From contig CM037871.1 of the NCBI GenBank assembly GCA_021292105.1, positions 53,365,261 to 53,429,260 of the forward strand: a stretch of DNA of 64,000 bases. The letters are read 5' to 3'. Numbering within the stretch: position 1 is the stretch's first letter; every line of letters begins with the position of its first letter. Below, piece by piece: positions 55,909-64,000 of the stretch. Under the pieces are notes generated by a model. It was not told the origin of the DNA. It saw nothing but the letters and a program-made list of their open reading frames with translations, and ran no database searches. The translations under genes were made by a program, and so were the position numbers. This stretch comes from Anadara kagoshimensis. Its lineage: Eukaryota; Mollusca; Bivalvia; Arcoida; Arcidae.

Positions 55909-56409
55909 TAGTTAGGCCTCACATGGAATATGCTAGTGTTATCTGGTCACCTTTTTCAGTGAAAAAAATATAATGTCTATTGAAAATGTTCAACGTAGAG
56001 TCACGAAAATATTAAAATTTAAAGTCATTGATTTATTCTGAAAGACTGTTAGGTCAAGTTAGGCCTTCCACACTACAATAAAGAAGAAAACGGAAAGACA
56101 CCACAAAAGTATATCATATTATACATGAAAATGATGAAATTAATGCTGAAGATGTTTTCCAAACCAACAAAGATTCAAGAAGAAAGGGACATTTATTAAA
56201 GATCAACAAAGTCCATTGTAGACTCCAGTACGGAAAACAAGTTTTTTTCTCAAAGAATTATTAATGATGGGAACAGTTTACCATGTCAAGGAGTTTTAGC
56301 ACCAACACTAAACAGTTTCAAAAGCAGGCTAAACAACTACTGGAAATATTTGGATATTATTATTCCTTATAATCTATACACTTTAGTGCAGACACTAGAA
56401 GTATTCCGG

Positions 56410-56750
56410 CGGAAAGTAAAGTGTCTGAGCAAAGTGAAGCTTTCACTGTACTGAACATTTCGAAGTATCATTTTGTAACACTATGCATGGGCAATGTCAC
56501 TACCAAGTATGGTTACCCCCAGTGCCTCGGAACACATTGGTTTAAAGCATCAATGTAAGCATATAGCATTCATGATACAGTATATTTCATATAGAGGGAA
56601 AGTGAAGTGACCGAGTGAATATTTCGAAGTATCATTTTGTAACACTATGCATAGGCAATGTCACTTCCAAGTATGGTTACCCCAGTGCCTCGTAACACAT
56701 TGGAAAAACATCAATGTTAGCATAAATCCTTATACAGTATATTTCCTACA
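56410..56750. repeat. Two-copy ~164-bp tandem duplication at the LINE 3' side
   Basis: ATTTCGAAGTATCATTTTGT then AACACTATGCAT, GGCAATGTCACT, CAAGTATGGTTACCCC and CAGTGCCTCG occur at 56457 and again at 56621. Divergence is low. It lies between the 3' ends of two oppositely oriented LINE relics and may be part of the first one's 3' region. Confidence 0.8.
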
Positions 56751-56892
56751 TTTATTTATTTACTGGAATACTGTGAAGGGCTTATCAGCATCAACCCACA
56801 GGAGTACTTGTGTGACGTGGTTTCTCACAAGGACTTTTCAAAACAGGTTAAAACAGTTAAAACTATTTACACTAGTTACCACTTCCCTCTAC

Positions 56893-58660
56893 TCTGCACT
56901 GGAACTGTAGAGCATGATCTTAAATGACTCCACAGTTGCCTGTGTGACAACCTTCTCTGGTAGCATGTTCCACTCTGTGATGGTGCGAGGGAAAAAGCTA
57001 CACTTATAGGTGTCGGTGTTGCAGCTGATTGGGATAAAGCTGATGCTGTTGTGCTCCCTTGTCTGTTTATTGGATGGTGTTACGTCCTTGGGTAGTCAGA
57101 GCATTCCAATTCTATTGACGCACTTATAACATTGCACAAGTCGCTGGTCTTGTCTGCGTTGCTTAATTAACGGCCACTGGAGGTTCTGAAGCATTGATGT
57201 TACGCTTTTAGTGCGGTTGTAGCGTCCTGTGACAAACCTGGCTGTCCTACGCTGGACCATTTCTACAGTATTAATCTGGTACTGGCGATAGGGATCCCAT
57301 ATGGATGCTCCATATTCCAGGTGGGGTCTTATGCGGGAAAGATATGCTCTGTCTTTCACCTCTTTGTTGCATCTGCCAAGATTCCGCCGTAGAAATGACA
57401 GGATACCAGTTGCCTTGGCTGTCATTTGGTCGATGTGATTCTTCCAGTTGAGGTCATTGGATATCTCTACTCCCAAGTATGGATTATGTTCTACTTCGGC
57501 AAGTGTTGTGCCACTGGTGTTATAGGCAGCCTGTCTGATAATGGATGTTCTTGACCTCTTCATTCTCATCACATAACTCTTCTTTGCGTTGAATTGCAAC
57601 AGCAAATCTTTGGTCCAGTTAACCATGTACTCTAGGTCTCTCTGCAGGATGGTTGTATCATCCTTTGATTCGATTACTCTGTAAAGGAGACAGTCATCTG
57701 CAAAAAGCTTTACTCTGGATCCTATTCCCTCGCCGATGCCATTAACATATAGCAGGAACATGAGAGATCCAAGGACTGTTCCTTGAGGTCCGGATTCAAC
57801 TGGAACTTCTGCTGATGATTCTCCATCCAATACAACCTTCTGTGATCTTTTGTCAGCTACTGGCTTATCCATTTGTGTGTAAGGTGTTCCACTCCATAGT
57901 ATGTAAGCTTGTTGAGATGTCGTTGATGGGGCATAGTGTCAAGAGATTTAAAGAAGGCCAGTATCATCATATCAACCTGTTTCCTGTTGTCTAGAGCTCG
58001 GGAGATCCCCTCGATTGTGGTAATAAGCTGGGTCTCACACGAGTGACCTGTTCTGAAACCATGTTGATAGTCAACCAGGATGCTGTTTGTGTTCAGATGA
58101 TGCATGACTTGACTAAAAACTATATGTTCCATAACTTTACATACTGCAATGGTCAGTGACACTGACCTATAGTTGCTCGGGTCGGTCTTGCTTCGCTGTG
58201 ATGTTAGCATGCCGCCAGTCTGATTGGACTTGACCTTTGTCATAAGAGTGCTGGAATACAATGGCTGACACTCTGGATGTTTCATCTGCTGTCAGTTTCA
58301 GTATTCTTGTAGGTATGTTGTCTGGTCCGCTAGCTTTCGGCCTGACATCAAGGGGTTTCAGTTGTTTTGATATCCCATTTGGTCACGGTAAATTCTATCA
58401 TGTCCATTGATGGAAAGTGGGCGAGCTTGGGTCTTTAATTGGTATATTGTCCCCAGGTTCACTTGTGAAGACTGACTGGTATTGTCTGTTCAGTGCTGCT
58501 GCTTTCTGTTTAGGTGTTGATAGAAGTGTACCATTCTCCTTCAGTGATAGTATCCTACTGCTGTTGTTCCTTTTACTTTTGATATAGTTGTAAAACCTAA
58601 AATAGTAAGATAAGTCCCTGGGCATATGTATAAATAAAACGGGATGTGCTATTTATTTAA
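56893..58660 (-). pseudogene. Non-LTR (jockey/CR1-group) LINE relic, minus strand
   Basis: Reading the minus strand from 58625: a linker block (LSYYFRFYNYIKSKRNNSSR, ILSLKENGTLLSTPKQKAAA), ASGPDNIPTRILKLTADET near 58330, NYRSVSLTIAVCKVMEHIV, YQHGFRTGHSCETQL, then MMILAFFKSLDTMPHQRH. Here LDFSKAFD has become LAFFKSLD, losing the first catalytic Asp. After a frameshift near 57865 comes a 258-codon block with QGTVLGSLMFLLYVNGIG, intact VKLFADDCLLYRVIES, NPYLGVEISNDLNWKNHID, and RPHLEYGASIWDPYRQYQI. A last block at 56905-57095 reads TPSNKQTREHNSISFIPISC then FFPRTITEWNMLPEKVV. It lacks the 5' endonuclease. Its FADDCLLYR subtype differs from the FADDTKIY type of the neighbouring relic, so the two are separate lineages. 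Confidence 0.85.
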
Positions 58661-59461
58661 GGGTGCCCTAAAACCAAACAAGACAAAAGATCAATCTTTT
58701 CTTTCCTTTCTATCATTACTGTTTTTTGCCTTTTGTAATGTAAATGTACATGCTGGTTGATTTTGTTTTAGTTTGCAAACCGTTTTTAGTTTTGAGAGAA
58801 TCCCTGTATAGAAAGCGGAAGTAAGATTAACCTGCGCATCATTACAATTTTCGAAGAGGAACTGTTTATCTTACCTGTCTCACCTGCAGAATCCGGTAAT
58901 AAGTGTATGTAAAGAAGAAACTCAGAATAACTAGGAGTATATTTTATTCCAATAAAGTCAGGTAAATAACTGTCTTTGTTTACATACATTCACATTTGTG
59001 TTTAAGGTCAATTTGTGATAATTACAAGGTGTGCTTCATTTTGCATTTTTATATACCAAGGTAGATAACTCTTGTTAATTATTATAACTGTTGGTTTTTT
59101 TTTTTTCAGTTGACATTGTCCATTTTTAATCATTTTTCACACACTAAACCACTTTACCCAACCTAATAGTCAGACTAATCAACCCAATAAACTCCCATTT
59201 TCATTTTTGACTTGTTTGGGGTTTGTGACACACCCCAACAAGTCAAAAATTGAAATTACCAACATTGTACATGATGCATTTGAATTAATCATGCCCATCA
59301 ACTCTTGTGGTGGGTCTGAGCTACTTAGTTTTTGTGTTGTCGTAGCGTTGTATATAGTAGATATACTGGTAATCGAGTGATCATTGACTTTCTTGTTAGG
59401 GTGGTAGAATGATCACTTTTCACCAAAGAGGGCCAGGTCTAAATTTGTTGCTAGATAAAAT
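58661..59461. other. Non-coding DNA with a hairpin
   Basis: AT-rich sequence. An inverted repeat lies at 59203-59250: ATTTTTGACTTGTTTGGGG pairs with CCCCAACAAGTCAAAAAT around an 11-base loop, with one bulged T. The 67-codon minus-strand frame at 58786-58989 has no recognised domain. Confidence 0.5.
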
Positions 59462-59690
59462 CTGAAAATCCTCAAAAACTAAGGTATACTCCCTTATGCA
59501 AAGTATTTACTTCGCTTAATTAGATTCAATATATTTTGGTCCTTTGGATATTTTTTCAACCCCTCGAAAAAAAAATTTTTTTGTTTCACAATTTTGGTCC
59601 AAGCACTACTGATGAGGAATTGTATTTCAAAACATCTGTCTAGTGCTGTAAAAATAAAAATTAACTCTGGTATAATATGTAATATTGAAC
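59462..59690 (+). mobile_element. Hammerhead-bearing dispersed repeat, copy C (near full length)
   Basis: It starts CTCAAAAACTAAGGTATACT, continues through TATGCAAAGTATTTACTTCG, ATTTTGGTCCTTTGGATA and TTGGTCCAAGCACTA, then the hammerhead core, and ends AACTCTGGTATAATATGTAA. This is the same layout as copy B on the other strand at 35410-35615. Confidence 0.65.
59602..59647 (+). ncRNA. Hammerhead ribozyme-like motif, copy C
   Basis: The order is AGCACTA (stem I), CTGATGA (intact core), GGAAT-TGT-ATTTC (stem II, pairs with one G-U), AAAA (core, GAAA with the general-base G changed to A), CATCT, GTC (cleavage triplet), TAGTGCT (perfect stem I return). The G12 change should inactivate cleavage even though all stems are kept. 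Confidence 0.62.
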
Positions 59691-59930
59691 TTTTCCCATC
59701 TTAACAGTTTATGAGCAACTTCTCTATTTATACATTTAATTTGCTCAATTTCCATTTTATTTGCTGGATTTTGTGAGTCTTCTTAAGTTCTTTCTTCTTT
59801 AGAAAGTGCAGCAACAGAGTATTAAACTATAACTCTTACTTTGCTCAGTCTGTTTCAATTGCTTTTTAGTTGTAAGTGTCTTCTGTAGTGGCCACAGGTA
59901 GCCTACTCTTTTTTAACTCTACAGAGGTGT
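59691..59930. other. Non-coding DNA
   Basis: AT-rich sequence; nothing recognised. Confidence 0.35.
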
Positions 59931-60110
59931 CTTTAATGTTGGGACCTTGCTTTTGAGTCTCATCCGAAAGACTATGCTAGTATTTAGCTATTTACAGCTC
60001 TAGTTTGGGCAGAAGTTGAAAACCATCTCAGAAAATTTGCAAGTCCCAAGTGAGGTTCAAACCCACAACCCTTGGCTTCAAAAACCAGTGACAATACACT
60101 TGGCCATGTC
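59931..60110. repeat. Dispersed repeat with B-box-like end
   Basis: GAGTCTCATCCGAAAGACTA, CAAGTCCCAAGTGAGGTTCA and AACCCACAACCC recur in the same order at 63480-63605 (CCCATCCGAAAGAACCACGA, GGGGTTCAAACCCACAACCT). GGTTCAAACCC is close to a tRNA B box. It may be a decayed SINE family. Confidence 0.5.
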
Positions 60111-60506
60111 TGCCCATGCAATTTTTGTCAATTTGAAAGTTGTACTACAGTATTTAAAGCAATTACAATTAATGCTTATATCAGGTTGCCACAGTAAATA
60201 AGTAAATAAATAAATAAAATGAAATGGAAGATAACATGTATGGTAAAATTATCATCAGTGTTTAAAGTCATTATAGTATTTTAATTAAATAAATACATAT
60301 GAATTAATGGATTTCAGTCATTACAACATGATATATGTGATGCTTTATTTTAGCCTAGCTTACCAGTACTAATTGTTGTCTTTGATTTCAATTCTTATGC
60401 TGTGATAAAAGCTGGATGGTAGTCAGTTAGCCTTAGTCTTACTTTATTGAGTAGAATGCAACAGTAAAGAGCACCATTTCTGTGTGAAATGCAAAAGATT
60501 TTGTAC
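60111..60506. other. Non-coding DNA
   Basis: AT-rich left flank of the 28-bp array; nothing recognised. Confidence 0.4.
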
Positions 60507-62835
60507 CAATACCCTGACATGTAGTATACATCAGCAATACCCTGACATGTATCATACATTAGCAATACCCTGACATGTAGTATACATCAGCAATACCCTG
60601 ACATGTAGTATACATCAGCAATACCCTGACATGTAGTATACAACAGCAATACCCTGACATGTAGTATACATCAGCAATATCTTGACATGTAGTATACATC
60701 AGTAATACCTTGACATGTAGTATACATCAGTAATACCCTGACATGTAGTATACATCAGTAATGCCCTGACATGTAGTATACATCAGCAATACCCTGACAT
60801 GTAGTATACATCAGCAATACCCTGACATGTAGTATACATCAGTAATACCCTGACATGTAGTATACATCAGTAATACCCTGACATGTAGTATACATCAGCA
60901 ATACCCTGACATGTAGTATACATCAGCAATGCCCTGACATGTAGTATACATCAGCAATACCCTGACATGTAGTATACATCAGCAATACCCTGACATGTAG
61001 TATACATCAGCAATACCCTGCATCAGCAATACCCTGACATGTAGTATACATCAGCAATACCCTGCATCAGCAATACCCTGACATGTAGTATACATCAGCA
61101 ATACCCTGCATCAGCAATACCCTGACATGTAGTATACATCAGCAATACCCTGCATCAGCAATACCCTGACATGTAGTATACATCAGCAATACCCTGACAT
61201 GTACTGCTTGATGTAGTATACATCAGCAATACCCCGGCATGTAGTATACATCAGCAATACCCTGACATGTAGTATACATCAGTAATACCCTGACATGTAG
61301 TATACATCAGCAATACCTTGACATGTAGTATACATCAGTAATACCCTGACATGTAGTATACATCAGTAATGCCCTGACATGTAGTATACATCAGTAATAC
61401 CCTGACATGTAGTATACATCAGCAATACCCTGACATGTAGTATACATCAGCAATACCCTGACATGTAGTATACATCAGTAATACCCTGACATGTAGTATA
61501 CAACAGAAATACCCTGACATGTAGTATACATCAGCAATACCCTGACATGTAGTATACATCAGTAATGCCCTGACATGTAGTATACATCAGCAATACCCTG
61601 ACATGTAGTATACATCAGCAATACATTGACATGTAGTATACAACAGCAATACCCTGACATGTAGTATATATCAGCAATACCCTGACATGTAGTATACATC
61701 AGCAATACCTTGACATGTAGTATACATCAGCAATACCCTGACATGTAGTATACATCAGCAATACCCTGACATGTAGTATACATCAGCAATACCCTGACAT
61801 GTAGTATATATCAGCAATACCCTGACATGTAGTATACATCGGCAATACCCTGACATGTAGTATACATCAGCAATGCCCTGACATGTAGTATACATCAGTA
61901 ATACCCTGACATGTAGTATACATCAGTAATACCCTGACATGTAGTATACATCAGCAATACCCTGACATGTAGTATACATCAGTAATACCCTGACATGTAG
62001 TATACATCAGCAATGCCCTGACATGTAGTATACATCAGTAATACCCTGACATGCAGTATACATCAGTAATACCTTGACATGTAGTATACATCAGTAATAC
62101 CCTGACATGTAGTATACATCAGCAATACCTTGACATGTAGTATACATCAGCAATACCCTGACATGTAGTATACATCAGCATACTGACATGTAGTATACAT
62201 CAGTAATACCCTGACATGTAGTATACATCAGCAAACCCTGACATGTAGTATACATCAGCAATACCCTGACATGTAGTATACATCAGTAATACCCTGACAT
62301 GCAGTATACATCAGTAATACCTGACATGTAGTATACATCAGCAATACCTGACATGTAGTATACATCAGCAATACCTGACATGTAGTATACATCAGCATAC
62401 CCTGACATGTAGTATACATCAGCAATACCCTGACATGTAGTATACATCAGCAATACCCTGACATAGTATACATCAGTAATACCTTGACATGTAGTATACA
62501 TCAGTAATACCCTGACATGTAGTATACATCAGCAATACCTGACATGTAGTATACATCAGCAATACCCTACATGTAGTATACATCAGCAATGCCCTGACAT
62601 GTAGTATACATCAGTAATACCCTGACATGTAGTATACATCAGCAATACCCTGACATGTAGTATACATCAGTAATACCCTGACATGTAGTATACATCAGTA
62701 ATACCCTGACATGTAGTATACATCAGCAACCCTGACATGTAGTATACATCAGCAATACCCTGACATGTAGTATACACAGCAATACCCTGACATGTAGTAT
62801 ACATCAGCAATATCCTGACATGTAGTATACATCAG
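60507..62835. repeat. 28-bp minisatellite, about 83 units
   Basis: The unit is TAGTATACATCAGCAATACC then CTGACATG. Point variants (AGCAAT/AGTAAT, TACCC/TGCCC, CCCTG/CCTTG) are scattered. At about 61018-61170 a 12-bp-deleted unit (16 bp) alternates with full units, giving four repeats at an exact 44-bp spacing (CCTGCATCAG boundary at 61021, 61065, 61109 and 61153). The right third (62170-62780) is enriched in 1-3 bp deletions. The 28-bp unit shifts frame at each copy, so no protein is possible. Confidence 0.95.
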
Positions 62836-62989
62836 AGATGATGGCATCTATTGTTAAAGTGTTTTGATAGACTGTAAGTGTATGTTAAATCTTTAGTGAA
62901 AGCTTTTTGATACATTTACCAAACAACTCTTATTGAATCCCTTCTCTCCATCAATGTAACCTTGTTCAAGTTGTCTATATAGATAGTGC

Positions 62990-63176
62990 CGACTTATGGA
63001 TCACAGCACCTCTGACCACCAAAGTTAGAATCTCACTCGGGTAGATCCTGTTGTGTGAATGTTTGTAATTCACTGACTGAAGGTCATAGGTTTCCCTTGT
63101 GTACTCCAGTTTTCCCCACAATCCTAAAACTGACTGCTTTGTTGCAAGTGAAAGATCTTGACTTGGCATTAAAAAA
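62990..63176 (+). mobile_element. tRNA-derived SINE, decayed
   Basis: An internal AAAGTTAGAATCTCACTCGG is a worn B box. The body has GTGTACTCCAGTTTTCCCCA then CAATCCTAAAACTGACTGC. The 3' domain GCAAGTGAAAGATCTTGACT then TGGCATTAAA matches the family tail seen at 20170-20215. It ends in a short A-rich run. Confidence 0.6.
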
Positions 63177-63269
63177 GAAAAATCACTGCCTGATACTTCA
63201 CTCACCTCCATACACCTATCCTCTTAACTTTCATTTTTCACTATTGGTCTATTACTCAAAAGGGCTTTC

Positions 63270-63620
63270 ATTAATAATTATATCCACTGGGTTGGTATCT
63301 CTGCTGGTGGAGTTGAGTAGTGTTTACATCCCAGTCAAGAATATTTGAATTATATCAAGATGTAGCCAGCTATAGGCGAAAGTGCAGAAATTTTGCCTGT
63401 GCCTTACGCTTATGGCATTATACAGCACTCAGCAGGCTTCATTATCATCCATGCCTACTGTGACACTGACCTTGTTTATTTTAAGTTCCCATCCGAAAGA
63501 ACCACGACTTTCATTTCGAAATGCTGAGTGCTTGGCAAAAGAATAGTCGTTACCCACTTTCAAGTCTTAGGTTAGACTGGGCCGGGGTTCAAACCCACAA
63601 CCTCCCACTTACGGAGCTCT
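63270..63620. repeat. Compound dispersed repeats
   Basis: The first part (GGTGGAGTTGAGTAGTGTTT, ACATCCCAGTCAAGAATATT) matches the start of 34380-34600. The second (CCCATCCGAAAGAACCACGA, GGGGTTCAAACCCACAACCT) matches 59931-60110. No protein is encoded. Confidence 0.5.
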
Positions 63621-63744
63621 GCTGGTGGACTAAATATCTTTTAGGATATTGTTTACCCAGGTGACAATACTTTGTATTGTCAGATAAACACTGCATTGAT
63701 GATCAAAATTACTGCTTCTTAAATTTTAAAATTCCTCCTCCTCA

Positions 63745-63770
63745 AAAAAAAAAAAAAAAAAAAAAAAAAA
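63745..63770. repeat. Poly-A tract
   Basis: About 26 consecutive As follow CTCCTCCTC. It could be the tail of a plus-strand retroposon, but no element body could be tied to it. Confidence 0.8.
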
Positions 63771-63824
63771 GCTGTACCGGTACTTAATCATGGTTCAGAG
63801 TATTGCCTTAGATTGATTTGGTGA

Positions 63825-63960
63825 AATACAATATGATCCTCAATTCTTCTTATTTCAACATCTTAAAATATTTTGATTTCCAAAATTTTGGTCTGAGCAA
63901 TACTAATGAGGAATTTTATTCCAAAACTGTGGTGCTGCAACATTGGAAAGGGTTGAGTTA
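63825..63960 (+). mobile_element. Hammerhead-bearing dispersed repeat, copy D (decayed)
   Basis: At 63896-63936 the order AGCAATA, CTAATGA, GGAATTTTATTCC, AAAA, TGGTGCT is seen. Stem II is perfect, but the core boxes are CTAATGA and AAAA, so it is inactive. Confidence 0.45.
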
Positions 63961-64000
63961 AAAATACTAAATGTAAATCAAAATCTATAGAAAAAGTTAA

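Larger units (their letters stand above)
53650..56370 (+). pseudogene. CR1-type LINE relic, plus strand, with two nested insertions
   Basis: Fragments of one non-LTR retrotransposon ORF2 lie in order. The first is a linker (SVNNFEKHIAEESKI, FLRYIKTKLKVKTEIGELRK) at 53690-53960. The RT palm start follows (LLANLNTNKTLGIHPKVLYK, WKNANITPLFKKGDK, NYRPISLTT) to 54300. After a 347-bp insertion comes QQHGFIRGKSTVTQLLEVTE, IIYFDFQKAFDSVPHQRLLH (54671-54970), then, after a frameshift, SGLSQGSALGPLLFLLFIID and IKLFVNDTKIY (to 55158). After a second insertion come RPHMEYASVIWSPFS and IENVQRR, and finally NSFKSRLNNYWK near 56340. The catalytic FADD is FVND, and stops and frameshifts are frequent, so it is inactive. 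The 5' endonuclease part is missing. Confidence 0.85.

Noticed and set aside
60507-62835. CRISPR-like array of short repeats
   Set aside because: There are no spacers; the 28-bp units are directly adjacent, and the surrounding DNA is eukaryotic.

Overview
The window is AT-rich animal nuclear DNA. It is dominated by tandem arrays, dispersed repeats and transposons, with very little host coding sequence. Several features point to a bivalve mollusc: a tRNA-derived SINE whose 3' domain ends in a 'TAAAACACC'-type motif, an element carrying four ~161-bp core repeats plus a GACG/GACA microsatellite (the architecture of CvA/Pearl-type bivalve elements), and a dispersed repeat whose hammerhead-like core resembles repeats I recall from mussels. 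The species cannot be named from the sequence.

Host gene. The only host exon I recognise is at 45261-45413 on the minus strand. It is the first coding exon of a kexin/furin-type proprotein convertase: signal peptide, start of the prodomain, and a good splice donor in phase 0. Its promoter-like upstream DNA is near 45.4-45.8 kb, with a composite ETS/CRE-type site at 45705-45717. No subtilase catalytic exon was found between it and position 1. Positions 1-45260 are therefore best read as a very long first intron, or as an intron plus intergenic DNA. One short exon-like block at 10381-10431 is unassigned.

Repeats in 1-45 kb. Tandem arrays have unit lengths of 27/54 bp (1.9-3.05 kb), 42 bp (4.0-6.4 kb), 45 bp (9.4-10.1 kb), 61 bp (17.4-18.96 kb, with higher-order structure), 73 bp (23.8-26.1 kb), CAT-rich (29.2-30.0 kb), 180 bp (30.4-31.0 kb), 59 bp (38.4-39.0 kb) and 39 bp (40.5-40.7 kb). 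Two arrays are split by insertions with recoverable target sites: a 971-bp CvA-like element in the 42-bp array, and a 1247-bp TTAA-flanked element in the 73-bp array. Several short TA-flanked MITEs, SINE fragments and a near-perfect 155-bp palindrome (43281-43435) are scattered between them.

Transposon-rich right third. Positions 46082-50388 hold a complete piggyBac element: TTAA duplications, 12-bp terminal inverted repeats, and a transposase that reads through five exons as a 537-residue protein with all three catalytic aspartates. Downstream lie a broken Penelope-like reverse transcriptase (51237-51895), two degraded minus-strand RT fragments (53 kb), a plus-strand CR1-type LINE relic carrying two nested insertions (53.65-56.4 kb), and a minus-strand LINE relic of a different lineage in tail-to-tail orientation (56.9-58.65 kb). 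A 2.3-kb array of a 28-bp unit fills 60.5-62.8 kb.

Hammerhead-like repeats. At least six dispersed copies of one ~200-bp repeat carry a type I hammerhead ribozyme fold in different stages of decay (12.5, 27.3, 35.4, 52.1, 59.6 and 63.9 kb). This family and the intron-containing piggyBac are the two most interesting systems here.
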